This document shows, piece by piece, positions 1-7,860 of a DNA stretch of 27,951 nt. Origin of the DNA: Azoarcus sp. Its GTDB lineage: Bacteria; Pseudomonadota; Gammaproteobacteria; Burkholderiales; Rhodocyclaceae. Position numbers and translations under genes: made by a program. The notes below the pieces were generated by a model. It saw nothing but the letters and a program-made list of their open reading frames with translations, had not been told where the DNA came from and searched no databases. The stretch spans positions 1 to 27,951 of the forward strand of contig JALNWS010000032.1 of the NCBI GenBank assembly GCA_023230755.1, given 5' to 3'. Each line of letters begins with the position of its first letter. The first letter of the stretch is position 1.

Positions 1-384
1 GAGTTGCCACTGCAACTGGTCGAGGTCAAGGCCGAACCGCGCACCTCGGGCAAGACCGTCGAAGCCATGATGGCCGCCGAAGCGACGCGGCTCGAGGCTG
101 CGTTGCCAGCCCGCTGCCGCAGGGTCATCCTGGACGAACACGGCGCTGATCTCAGCAGCATGGCGCTGGCCCGCCGCCTGGAGGGCTGGCAGGGTGAAGG
201 CCAGGACGTGGCCTTGATTGTGGGCGGACCGGACGGCCTGTCACCGGCCTTCAAGGCGACAGCAGCCGAAGCCGTGAGATTGTCCAGCCTCACGCTGCCT
301 CATGCGCTGGTGCGGCCCCTCCTCGCCGAAGCCCTTTATCGTGCCTGGAGCATCACCAGGAACCATCCCTATCATCGCGAATGA
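1..384 (+). CDS. rlmH: 23S rRNA pseudouridine1915 N3-methyltransferase RlmH (5' truncated)
   Basis: RlmH methylates pseudouridine 1915 in helix 69 of 23S rRNA on assembled 70S ribosomes, using SAM. The visible 127 residues match the C-terminal four fifths of the roughly 155-residue family. They include the SPOUT-fold SAM-binding segment (IVGGPDGLSPAFK), a TLPHALVRPLLAEALYRAW helix and the invariant C-terminal NHPYHRE ending. The reading frame is open to base 1, so the start lies upstream of the window; the internal TTG at base 4 is not a start. maf begins 22 bases after the stop, which is a common betaproteobacterial order and suggests co-transcription. Identification is firm. Confidence 0.95.
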   Translation, partial: ELPLQLVEVKAEPRTSGKTVEAMMAAEATRLEAALPARCRRVILDEHGADLSSMALARRLEGWQGEGQDVALIVGGPDGLSPAFKATAAEAVRLSSLTLPHALVRPLLAEALYRAWSITRNHPYHRE

Positions 385-406
385 GCGAACCACCAGGAAC
401 CGCACC

Positions 407-1027
407 ATGTCCGCCATCCCGCCCCGCATCTACCTCGCATCGAAAAGTCCACGCCGCCGCGAACTCTTGCGCCAGATCGGCGTGCAGTTCGACGTCATGA
501 CTTTTCGCGGCGGAGAGCGCGGCGAGGACGCCGACGTCGACGAGACCCCACTTCCCGATGAGGATGTCGAGCGTTACGTCGAGCGCCTGGCGCTGACCAA
601 GGCAGAGGCCGGCATGCGCCGCGTGATTTGGCGCAAGATGACCCGGCACCCGGTGCTCGCAGCCGACACCACGCTCGAACTCGATGGCCAGATCATCGGC
701 AAGCCCGAGAACGCGGAAGACGCCCGCGACATCCTCCAGCGCCTGTCCGGGCGCACCCACCGTGTCCTCACCGCGGTTGCCGTCACCGACGGCATGCGTA
801 CACGCAGCCGTGTCTCAGGTAGCGAGGTGCATTTCCGGGAACTATCGGAACGCGACATCCGTCATTACGTCGCAAGCGGAGAGCCGATGGACAAGGCCGG
901 CGCCTACGGCATCCAGGGCCGGGCCGCGATGTTCATCAAGGAGATCCACGGCAGCTACTCCGGCATCATGGGCCTGCCCCTGTTCGAAACAGCCGAGTTG
1001 CTGGAGGTCTTCGGTTACCCGCTGTAA
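407..1027 (+). CDS. maf: Maf-family nucleoside triphosphate pyrophosphatase (dTTP/UTP type)
   Basis: Maf proteins hydrolyse non-canonical or excess nucleoside triphosphates to monophosphates and pyrophosphate in the cytoplasm (house-cleaning). The 206-residue product opens with the Maf signature LASKSPRRRELL. It carries the metal-binding AADTTLELDG segment with the downstream GKP, the SGRTHRVLTAVAV strand, and a C-terminal AGAYGIQG block typical of the YhdE (dTTPase/UTPase) subgroup. The start at 407 is chosen because AGGAA sits 7 bases upstream and the product then matches family length; an in-frame extension to 302 lies inside rlmH. It is followed by a strong hairpin (1112-1142) before rng. 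The exact substrate class is inferred from the YGIQG motif. Confidence 0.93.
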   Translation: MSAIPPRIYLASKSPRRRELLRQIGVQFDVMTFRGGERGEDADVDETPLPDEDVERYVERLALTKAEAGMRRVIWRKMTRHPVLAADTTLELDGQIIGKPENAEDARDILQRLSGRTHRVLTAVAVTDGMRTRSRVSGSEVHFRELSERDIRHYVASGEPMDKAGAYGIQGRAAMFIKEIHGSYSGIMGLPLFETAELLEVFGYPL

Positions 1028-1111
1028 TCTCTGCTGCACGCACTGGCACGCGACGCAAGCGGCGGATACGCCCAGCCGCCAGTCTGGCGGGGCGTGATCC
1101 GATGAGCCATG

Positions 1112-1142
1112 CGCAATGGCAGTCAAGCTGACTGCCATTGCG
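1112..1142 (+). promoter_or_regulatory. Perfect 14-bp hairpin between maf and rng
   Basis: Bases 1112-1125 are exactly complementary to 1129-1142, leaving a 3-base loop (AGC) that would need small rearrangement at the tip. The 3' arm is followed by TATTTCCC, not a T tract, so it is not a classical intrinsic terminator. It ends 25 bases before the RNase G start codon. It could stabilise the maf 3' end, act as a weak terminator, or be an RNase E/G processing or autoregulatory site in the rng leader. The structure is seen directly; any function is inference. Confidence 0.6.
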
Positions 1143-1167
1143 TATTTCCCATTGGGTTCAATCCATC

Positions 1168-2622
1168 ATGAGCATCGAATTCCTGATCAACTTTACCCCG
1201 CAGGAGACACGGGTTGCCATCGTCGAGCAGGGCGTAGTCCAGGAACTGCACGTCGAGCGCACCGCCAGCCGGGGCATCGTGGGCAATGTCTATCTGGGCA
1301 AGGTCGTGCGCGTGCTGCCGGGCATGCAGTCCGCGTTCATCGAAATCGGCCTCGAACGTACGGCCTTCCTTCATGTCGCTGACATCTGGAGTGAGCGCCA
1401 GCATGGTGAAGCCGCCAAGCCGATCGAGAAGATCCTCAACGAGGGCCAGAGCCTGCTGGTTCAGGTCCTGAAGGACCCGATCGGCACCAAGGGCGCACGC
1501 CTTTCCACCCAGGTGAGCCTGGCCGGACGCCTGCTTGTGTATCTGCCGCAGGAAAAGCACATCGGCATTTCCCAGCGCATCGAGGACGAATCCGAACGCG
1601 AACAGCTGCGCGAGCGTCTGACCCGGCTCGTCCCCGACGATGAGCCCGGCGGATTCATCGTGCGCACCATGGCCGAAACCGCCAGCGACGACGAGCTTGC
1701 CGCCGATATCGCCTATCTGCGCAAGCTGTGGGGCGAGATCCGCAACACCACCGTTGGCGCATTCCCGCCCCGACTGCTGCATGAAGACCTCGGTCTGGGT
1801 CAGCGGGTCTTGCGCGACCTCGTCAACGAAGAGACCACCCGCATCCGTATCGACTCGCGGGAGAACTTCCAGAAGCTCACCGCCTTTGCCGCCGAGTATT
1901 CACCCAAGGTCCTGCCGCTGCTCGAGCACTACACCGGCGAACGCCCGCTGTTCGATCTCTTCCACGTAGAAGAGGAAATCCAGAAAGCACTCGCCCGCAG
2001 GGTCGAGCTCAAATCCGGTGGCTACCTCATCATTGACCAGACCGAGGCGATGACGACAGTCGACGTGAACACCGGCGGTTTCGTCGGTGCGCGCAACTTT
2101 GACGACACGATTTTCAAGACCAATCTCGAAGCCACCCAGACCATTGCCCGCCAACTCAGGCTGCGCAACCTTGGCGGCATCATCATCATCGACTTCATCG
2201 ACATGGAGAACGTCGAACACCGCGAAATGGTGCTCGACGAGTTTCGCAAAGCGCTCGCACGCGACCACACCAAGATGAGCATCAACGGCTTTACGGCGCT
2301 CGGTCTGGTCGAGATGACCCGCAAGCGCACCCGTGAATCACTCGCACATCTGCTGTGCGAGCCCTGTCCCACCTGTGGGGGGCGCGGTGAGGTCAAGACC
2401 GCGCGTACGGGCTGCTACGAAATCCTGCGCGAGTTGCTGCGTGAGGCGCGCCAGTTCAACGCGAAGGAGTTCCGCGTCCTTGCCGCACCGAATGTGATCG
2501 ACCTCTTCCTCGATGAAGAGAGCCAGTCGCTCGCAATGCTGTCCGACTTCATCGGCAAGAAGGTCTCGCTCCACCCGGAGGCGAGCTACACCCAGGAACA
2601 ATTCGACATCGTGCTGCTGTGA
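1168..2622 (+). CDS. rng: Ribonuclease G
   Basis: RNase G is a single-strand-specific endoribonuclease that trims the 5' end of 16S rRNA and degrades some mRNAs. The 484-residue length fits RNase G and is too short for RNase E, whose scaffold tail is absent. An N-terminal S1 RNA-binding region (about 35-125) is followed by the 5'-sensor and DNase I-like catalytic regions. The metal-binding aspartates appear as D299 (TTVDVNTGG) and the IDFIDMEN motif (D342/D345), and the zinc-link CPTC is at 400-403. ATG 1168 gives the canonical MSIEFLIN start; an in-frame TTG at 1138 lies inside the hairpin arm and is less likely. No strong SD precedes the ATG. The stop overlaps the next gene's GTG. Confidence 0.96.
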   Translation: MSIEFLINFTPQETRVAIVEQGVVQELHVERTASRGIVGNVYLGKVVRVLPGMQSAFIEIGLERTAFLHVADIWSERQHGEAAKPIEKILNEGQSLLVQVLKDPIGTKGARLSTQVSLAGRLLVYLPQEKHIGISQRIEDESEREQLRERLTRLVPDDEPGGFIVRTMAETASDDELAADIAYLRKLWGEIRNTTVGAFPPRLLHEDLGLGQRVLRDLVNEETTRIRIDSRENFQKLTAFAAEYSPKVLPLLEHYTGERPLFDLFHVEEEIQKALARRVELKSGGYLIIDQTEAMTTVDVNTGGFVGARNFDDTIFKTNLEATQTIARQLRLRNLGGIIIIDFIDMENVEHREMVLDEFRKALARDHTKMSINGFTALGLVEMTRKRTRESLAHLLCEPCPTCGGRGEVKTARTGCYEILRELLREARQFNAKEFRVLAAPNVIDLFLDEESQSLAMLSDFIGKKVSLHPEASYTQEQFDIVLL

Positions 2623-3575
2623 GCCATTCCCCTGAACCCGCACCAGGCGCGTTTCAGAACCGCGCGATCCTGCTCTTCCTGGCCACCCGGCCGGCGTTTC
2701 TGTCGGTCACCCTGGTTGCCTGCCTGATCGGACTGGCGAGCGCACGCAGCAGCGGCGTGCCGCTCGACTGGACGACCGCGATATTCACCGTATTCTTTGC
2801 CCTCGTCGCGCATGCCGGGGTCAATGTCATCAACGATTATCACGATGCCGAAAGTGGTGCAGACGCAGCGAATACGAAGCGCCTGTTTCCCTTCACTGGC
2901 GGCAGCCGCTTCATCCAGAACGGCGTGCTCAGCGCAGCCGAGACCGGCCGCTTCGGTTACGCACTGCTGGCGGCTGTCGTGCCGGCCGGACTGTGGCTGA
3001 CCTGGCAAGCCGGCGCGGGGCTGATCGTCATCGGCATCGCGGGGCTCTTCGTCGGCTGGGCCTACTCCGCGCCGCCACTGAAACTGATGAGTCGGGGTCT
3101 GGGCGAACTGGCGATCGCGCTGGGCTGGCTCGCGGTGGTGGTCGGTACCGATTACGTGCAGCGCGGCAGCTTCAGCCTGATGCCGTTTGCGGCAGGCGTG
3201 TCCTATGCCCTGCTGGTGGCAAACCTCCTGTTCATCAACCAGTTCCCCGATCACGACGGCGATGCCGCCGCAGGCAAGCGTACGCTCGTCGTCCGCCTCG
3301 GCCCGCAGGTCGCCAAGTGGGGCTATCTGCTGATCGCAATCCTCTCCTACACCTGGCTGGTAGCGATGGTGACGATTCATGCGTTACCGCAATATGCAGC
3401 AGCCGCCGCGATGACGCTGATCCTCTCATTCACCGCCGCGCGCGAGCTCATCGCCGATGCGAGCACGCCCGACGAGCTCGCCACCCCGATCAAGCGCACC
3501 ATCCTTGCGACCAACGTGCATGGCCTGCTGCTTGCTGCCACGCTCGCCTTCGCCCAATCCGGAATATCCGCATGA
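2619..3575 (+). CDS. UbiA-family prenyltransferase
   Basis: A 318-residue polytopic inner-membrane protein of the UbiA superfamily, whose enzymes attach isoprenoid chains to aromatic or related acceptors. The first Asp-rich motif is NDYHDAESGAD and the second is NQFPDHDGDAAAGKRT followed by LVVRLG. The second motif is more like MenA (dihydroxynaphthoate prenyltransferase) than UbiA or COQ2. About eight or nine hydrophobic segments are visible. Translation starts at GTG 2619 and overlaps the rng stop by 4 bases; the ATG of the next HAD gene overlaps its own stop in the same way, so rng, this gene and the phosphatase are translationally coupled. The acceptor substrate cannot be read from sequence. 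This is probably not the ubiquinone enzyme UbiA. Confidence 0.85.
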   Translation: MSHSPEPAPGAFQNRAILLFLATRPAFLSVTLVACLIGLASARSSGVPLDWTTAIFTVFFALVAHAGVNVINDYHDAESGADAANTKRLFPFTGGSRFIQNGVLSAAETGRFGYALLAAVVPAGLWLTWQAGAGLIVIGIAGLFVGWAYSAPPLKLMSRGLGELAIALGWLAVVVGTDYVQRGSFSLMPFAAGVSYALLVANLLFINQFPDHDGDAAAGKRTLVVRLGPQVAKWGYLLIAILSYTWLVAMVTIHALPQYAAAAAMTLILSFTAARELIADASTPDELATPIKRTILATNVHGLLLAATLAFAQSGISA

Positions 3576-4240
3576 CCGCCTTCAACCCCCGCCCCGTTCG
3601 CGCCATCATCTTCGACATGGACGGACTCCTGCTCGACTCCGAGCGCATCGCCTACGCAATCGGCCGTGAAGCGAGCGAGCACTTGGGCTTGCCCTGGGAT
3701 CATGAGGTCGCGATGCGCATGATCGGCATGAATTCGCGCGACAGCTACCGCCTGCTGCAGGACGCCTTCGGCCCCAGCTTTCCGATCGACGCGCACCAGG
3801 CCGAGTTTGGCCGGCGCTACGAGCAAGCCATCATCGACGGTCGCTTTCCGCTCAAGCCGGGCGTTCCCGAGCTCCTCGACCAGATCGCGCTGCGCGGACT
3901 GCCGGGAGCGGTCGCCACCTCCACCCGGCGCAGCCGCGCCCTGCCCAAACTCGAAGGCGTCGGCATCCTGCACCGGCTCAAAGGCGTGATCGGCGGTGAC
4001 GAAGTGCGTAACGGCAAACCCGCGCCCGACATCTATCTGGCCGCCGCCGCCCTGCTTGAAACGCCAATAACGCATTGCCTGGTCCTGGAGGACTCGAACA
4101 CGGGCGTCCGCGGCGGACTGGCAGCGGGCGCCCAGGTCGTGATGGTGCCCGATCTTCTGTCCCCCGCAGAAGATGTACTCGCGCGCGGCATCACGGTGAT
4201 GAACGACCTCCACGAAGTCGCCCGCAGCCTGGCCGACTGA
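3572..4240 (+). CDS. HAD-superfamily phosphatase (beta-phosphoglucomutase-like)
   Basis: A cytoplasmic haloacid dehalogenase-family hydrolase of 222 residues, most like sugar-phosphate phosphatases and phosphoglucomutases of subfamily IA. Motif I is FDMDG, with nucleophile D15 and acid/base D17. Motif II is the VATSTRR segment, motif III the lysine in NGKPAPD, and motif IV the acidic LEDSNTG. An alpha-helical cap lies between motifs I and II, at about residues 25-90. Start ATG 3572 overlaps the stop of the prenyltransferase (ATGA); the much longer open frame upstream is only a shadow inside that gene. The substrate is unknown. Coupling to the prenyltransferase hints at a phosphorylated or pyrophosphorylated intermediate, but promiscuous housecleaning is equally possible. 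Confidence 0.88.
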   Translation: MTAFNPRPVRAIIFDMDGLLLDSERIAYAIGREASEHLGLPWDHEVAMRMIGMNSRDSYRLLQDAFGPSFPIDAHQAEFGRRYEQAIIDGRFPLKPGVPELLDQIALRGLPGAVATSTRRSRALPKLEGVGILHRLKGVIGGDEVRNGKPAPDIYLAAAALLETPITHCLVLEDSNTGVRGGLAAGAQVVMVPDLLSPAEDVLARGITVMNDLHEVARSLAD

Positions 4241-4301
4241 CCCCACCCAATACCCGCCGTTGCCACCAAACACACAGGCAGCGGCACCTGGAGCCTTACT
4301 G

Positions 4302-4901
4302 ATGATCGGACGCATCACCGGCACCCTGCTGGAAAAGAACCCACCTCAGATTCTGATTGATGCCAACGGCGTCGGCTACGAGCTCGACGTCCCCATGAGC
4401 ACCTTCTACAGCCTGCCGGCGACCGGCGAACGGGTCAGTTTGCGCACCCATCTTGCGGTGCGCGAGGATGGCCACTTCCTGTACGGCTTTGCCACCGATG
4501 AGGAGCGCACCGCCTTTCGCCAGCTACTGAAGATTTCCGGCATTGGCGCACGCATGGCGCTGGCCGTGCTGTCCGGTCTGTCGGTCAGCGACCTCGCCCA
4601 GGCCATTGCACTGCAGGAGGCAGGACGTCTGGTGAAGATTCCCGGCATCGGCAAGAAGACCGCCGAGCGCCTGCTGCTCGAACTGCGCGACAAACTCGGC
4701 AAGGCCCTGCCCAACGTCGGCGGCATTCGCGTCGCCACCGGCACCGACGTCGTAGCGGACGCCAGGAGCGACATCCTCAACGCCCTGCTTGCACTGGGCT
4801 ACAACGAGCGCGAGGCGCTTGGTGCCATGAAGGGGCTTGGCGAGGACATCGGCGTGGCCGATGGCATCCGTGCCGCACTCAAGCTGCTGTCGAAGGCATG
4901 A
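4302..4901 (+). CDS. ruvA: Holliday junction branch migration complex subunit RuvA
   Basis: RuvA binds four-way Holliday junctions and loads the RuvB motor for branch migration. The 199-residue product has the N-terminal OB-fold starting MIGRITGTL. Two helix-hairpin-helix motifs follow (ISGIGARMALAVLSG and IPGIGKKTAERLLLEL, about residues 70-135), then a flexible linker and the C-terminal RuvB-binding domain (about 150-199). ATG 4302 is the family start; the upstream in-frame extension has no support. ruvB follows after 44 bases. Unlike many relatives, ruvC is not immediately upstream but at 26442. Confidence 0.97.
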   Translation: MIGRITGTLLEKNPPQILIDANGVGYELDVPMSTFYSLPATGERVSLRTHLAVREDGHFLYGFATDEERTAFRQLLKISGIGARMALAVLSGLSVSDLAQAIALQEAGRLVKIPGIGKKTAERLLLELRDKLGKALPNVGGIRVATGTDVVADARSDILNALLALGYNEREALGAMKGLGEDIGVADGIRAALKLLSKA

Positions 4902-4945
4902 GCATTGCCCCGCACAGGCTGTCGCCAAGTCGCTAAACTCTCGCC

Positions 4946-6004
4946 ATGATCGAAACTGACAAGCTGCGCTCGGCCGCGCCCGAAAGGCTGATTTCGGCGG
5001 AACCCGCCGACCGCAAGGAAGACGCCGTCGAGCGCGCCCTGCGCCCCAAGCGTCTGGCCGAGTATGTCGGACAGGCGAAGATCCGCGAACAGCTGGAAAT
5101 CTTCATTGAAGCCGCCCGCAACCGCAAGGAGGCGCTCGACCACGTCCTGCTGTTCGGACCGCCTGGGCTGGGCAAGACCACGCTGGCCCATATCGTCGCC
5201 GCCGAGATGGGCGTCAATATGCGTCAGACTTCCGGGCCCGTGCTGGAGCGCGCCGGCGACCTCGCCGCACTGCTGACCAACCTCGAGCCGCACGACGTCC
5301 TCTTCATTGACGAGATTCACCGCCTGTCCCCGGTGGTGGAAGAAATCCTCTACCCCGCGCTGGAAGACTTCCAGATTGACATCATGATCGGGGAAGGCCC
5401 CGCTGCACGCTCGGTCAAGCTCGATCTGCCGCCGTTCACGCTGGTTGGCGCGACCACCCGCGCGGGCATGCTCACCAACCCCTTGCGCGACCGTTTCGGC
5501 ATCGTCTCCAGGCTCGAGTTCTATACCCCGGACGAACTCGCCTACATCGTCAGTCGCTCCGCACGACTGCTCAATGTCAGCATCGACGACGCGGGCGCGC
5601 TCGAGATCGCCAGGCGCGCACGCGGCACGCCCCGCATTGCCAACCGCCTCCTGCGCCGGGTGCGCGACTATGCCGAGGTGAAATCAGGTGGCGACATCAC
5701 CAGCGCGGTTGCGGATGCGGCACTCGTGATGCTCGACGTCGACGTGCTCGGGCTCGACATCATGGACCGCAAGCTGCTGCTGGCGATGCTGGAAAAATTC
5801 GGCGGCGGCCCGGTCGGACTCGACAACATCGCCGCTGCCATCGGCGAGTCTTCCGACACGATCGAAGACGTGATCGAGCCCTACCTGATCCAGCAAGGCT
5901 ATCTGCAGCGCACTCCGCGCGGTCGCATGGCAACCCATTCGATCTGGCAGCATTTCGGTCTGAACGCCCCGCGCCTGCCGGGCAGCGATTTGTTCGGACA
6001 GTAA
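4946..6004 (+). CDS. ruvB: Holliday junction branch migration ATPase RuvB
   Basis: RuvB is the hexameric AAA+ motor that pulls DNA through the RuvA-junction complex. The 352-residue protein has Walker A GPPGLGKT, Walker B DEIHR, the sensor-1 segment GATTRAGML with the following LRDRFG (arginine finger region), and a C-terminal winged-helix domain ending RGRMATHSIWQHFGL. Start ATG 4946 gives MIETDKLRS and normal family length. It follows ruvA closely and is presumably co-transcribed. A small exported-protein gene starts 8 bases after its stop. Confidence 0.98.
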   Translation: MIETDKLRSAAPERLISAEPADRKEDAVERALRPKRLAEYVGQAKIREQLEIFIEAARNRKEALDHVLLFGPPGLGKTTLAHIVAAEMGVNMRQTSGPVLERAGDLAALLTNLEPHDVLFIDEIHRLSPVVEEILYPALEDFQIDIMIGEGPAARSVKLDLPPFTLVGATTRAGMLTNPLRDRFGIVSRLEFYTPDELAYIVSRSARLLNVSIDDAGALEIARRARGTPRIANRLLRRVRDYAEVKSGGDITSAVADAALVMLDVDVLGLDIMDRKLLLAMLEKFGGGPVGLDNIAAAIGESSDTIEDVIEPYLIQQGYLQRTPRGRMATHSIWQHFGLNAPRLPGSDLFGQ

Positions 6005-6012
6005 GCACCGCA

Positions 6013-6201
6013 ATGGCGGCCGGTTTTCTCGTATTCGTGTCTGCAGCCGGAATACTGCTTCTTCTGGCCTGCTCATCCGGCAAAAGAAGCCGCCACAAAA
6101 AACACGATGAAGCGGCCGGCCTCACAGGCACGGGCGAAAACAGCACGCCGGACTGTGCGGCAAGCAATGCGGGTGACGCCTGCGACGGCGGCGGCGACTG
6201 A
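6013..6201 (+). CDS. Small membrane-anchored or lipoprotein-like protein, unknown
   Basis: An unrecognised 62-residue protein. Residues 3-20 form one strongly hydrophobic segment ending LLLLAC, which could be a transmembrane helix or a type II signal peptide with Cys20 as the lipidated residue. A basic stretch (KRSRHKKH) follows, then a hydrophilic tail with two further cysteines and an acidic Gly-rich end. Support for it being real: it starts 8 bases after ruvB, its TGA overlaps the ATG of the next gene by one base, and its codon choice is G/C-rich like its neighbours. It lacks a clear SD and has no recognised homologue in memory. Confidence 0.55.
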   Translation: MAAGFLVFVSAAGILLLLACSSGKRSRHKKHDEAAGLTGTGENSTPDCAASNAGDACDGGGD

Positions 6202-6554
6202 TGCGGACCTTCCAGGTGCTGATGCTCACCCTGTGCCTCGTCGGCGGCCTGCACCTTGTGTTGCAGGCACCGACGTTCTTCCTTCCTGACCGCTGGGATC
6301 CCGCCTTCGGCCGCCAGTTTGACGCCAACGCCTCAAGAGTGCTCGGCTGTGCGCTGCTGGCGATGGCCGCGATGGCGCTGATTTTCCTGCGCCATCATTT
6401 CTACGCCGAAGTAAGGCGCTTTCCCGGCCCCACCATGCAGAAGATCTACTTTGGTCTCGTCATCATGGCGCTCGGCCTGATCACGCTCGCCTTCAACCTT
6501 GCGGACCTGGTGCCCAACCCCGACCGCCCTCCGCCCGCCGTTATTCAAGAATAA
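6201..6554 (+). CDS. Small inner-membrane protein, unknown function
   Basis: A 117-residue protein with three predicted membrane segments (about residues 4-22, 47-64 and 82-102). A short RRFPGP loop lies between the second and third, and the C-terminal tail is Pro-rich. Its start overlaps the stop of the preceding 62-residue gene by one base, so the two are likely translated together. It converges on rlmI, with only 37 bases between the ends. I do not recognise the family; no catalytic or ligand-binding motif is evident. Confidence 0.6.
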   Translation: MRTFQVLMLTLCLVGGLHLVLQAPTFFLPDRWDPAFGRQFDANASRVLGCALLAMAAMALIFLRHHFYAEVRRFPGPTMQKIYFGLVIMALGLITLAFNLADLVPNPDRPPPAVIQE

Positions 6555-6573
6555 GCTGAGGCACGATGACGCA

Positions 6574-6587
6574 CCGCCGACAGGCGG
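6574..6587. terminator. Short hairpin between convergent genes
   Basis: Five G/C pairs (6574-6578 with 6583-6587) enclose a GACA loop in the 37-base gap between the convergent membrane protein and rlmI. There is no T tract on either side. It may contribute to termination in both directions, but the evidence is weak. Confidence 0.3.
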
Positions 6588-6591
6588 ACGA

Positions 6592-7782
6592 CTAAGCGAT
6601 CTGAATCGCAAGCCCCTTGAGGTACTCACCTTCGGGCACCGCGAGACCAACCGGATGATCGGGCGCCGCAGCCAGTCGATGGAGGATGCGAGCATCCACA
6701 CCGGCATCACTCGCCGCACTGGCAACGATCTTCTGAAACATCTCCAGCCCGATGCCGCCGGAGCACGAGTACGTCATCAGGATGCCTCCCGGTGCCAGCA
6801 GGCGGAAGCCGAACAGGTTGATGTCCTTGTACGCACGTGCGGCGCGTTCGGCATGGGCCGCGGACGGCGCGAACTTGGGCGGATCGAGGATGATCAGGTC
6901 AAAGCTGCGCTCTTCCGCCCGCAAACCGCGAAGCGCCTCGAACACGTCGTCATCGCGCCATTCGGCACGCGTTGGATCGAGTTCCGGATTGAGTGCCAGA
7001 TTGCGTGCAGCGGTGGCAAGTGCCGGCCCGGACGAGTCGATCGACAGCACACTGCTCGCCCCACCGGCCAAGGCCTGCAGGGAAAAGCCACCGGTGTAAC
7101 AAAAGCAGTTCAGGACCCGCCGCCCATGGGCAAGATCGCCGGTGAGCTTGCGGTTGTCGCGTTGATCGAGATAGAAACCGGTCTTGTGGCCGCCGACAAC
7201 ATCGACCTCCATCCGCACGCTGTTCTCGACAATCTGCAGCCCTTCGGCAGGGAGTTCGCCAAAGGCGATGCCGGCGCGCGGCTCAAGTCCTTCGAGCTTG
7301 CGCACGTCGGAGTCCGAACGTTCGTAGACCGCCGCACAACCGGTAGCCTGCACCAGCCCTGCGACGATGGCATCGCGCCATTTGTCGGAGCCGGCGCTGG
7401 TCAACTGCAACACGACGACGGAACCGTAACGATCGGCGATAACCCCCGGCAAACCGTCCGACTCGCCATGGATCAGCCGCAGGCCATCCTGACCACGCAG
7501 CATGGGGTGCGTCGCGCGCCGGGCAACCGACTCAGCGACCTTGCGCTTGAAGAAGGCGTGATCGATGGAGGTCTCGACATCCAGTGACCACACTCGGGCA
7601 CGGATCTGCGACTCGGGCGACCATGCTGCACGTGCCACCACCTTGCCGTCGGCTGCAACCACGTCGACTGTATCGCCCGGACGAACCCGCCCCTCAAGAT
7701 GATCAACCGAGCCCGCAAAAATCCAGGGATGACGGCGCAGGACGGTGCGTTCCCTGCCGGGACGGAGATGAAGGCGTGCCAT
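6592..7782 (-). CDS. rlmI: 23S rRNA m5C1962 methyltransferase RlmI-type
   Basis: RlmI methylates C1962 of 23S rRNA using SAM. The 396-residue product has an N-terminal PUA RNA-binding domain (about 1-75, with HPWIFAGSV and RPGDTVDVV). A central region follows, then a Rossmann methyltransferase domain with the SAM-binding FCYTGGFSLQAL, the acidic end of strand 2 (LSIDSS) and motif IV LDPPKFA. The TYSCSGG segment holds the expected catalytic cysteine. It begins at ATG 7782 and appears monocistronic; the upstream regulator reads in the same direction 78 bases away. The family assignment is firm. The exact C1962 specificity is inherited from the family. Confidence 0.92.
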   Translation of the reverse strand: MARLHLRPGRERTVLRRHPWIFAGSVDHLEGRVRPGDTVDVVAADGKVVARAAWSPESQIRARVWSLDVETSIDHAFFKRKVAESVARRATHPMLRGQDGLRLIHGESDGLPGVIADRYGSVVVLQLTSAGSDKWRDAIVAGLVQATGCAAVYERSDSDVRKLEGLEPRAGIAFGELPAEGLQIVENSVRMEVDVVGGHKTGFYLDQRDNRKLTGDLAHGRRVLNCFCYTGGFSLQALAGGASSVLSIDSSGPALATAARNLALNPELDPTRAEWRDDDVFEALRGLRAEERSFDLIILDPPKFAPSAAHAERAARAYKDINLFGFRLLAPGGILMTYSCSGGIGLEMFQKIVASAASDAGVDARILHRLAAAPDHPVGLAVPEGEYLKGLAIQIA

Positions 7783-7860
7783 GGGTAAGGATCCAGCAAA
7801 AGGGCGCCAAGTTTAGCCCTTAGCTGCCACCTTGCGCCACAGCCCGGGTCAAGCGTTTCT

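Noticed and set aside
2993..3571. N-terminal extension of the HAD phosphatase frame
   Set aside because: It lies wholly within the prenyltransferase gene in another frame and is Arg-rich with no family similarity; ATG 3572 with a 4-base overlap is the natural start.
6499..7587. Open frame of 362 codons on the + strand opposite rlmI
   Set aside because: Antisense shadow of a clear rlmI; no SD, no recognisable domain, and it overlaps the end of the preceding gene.
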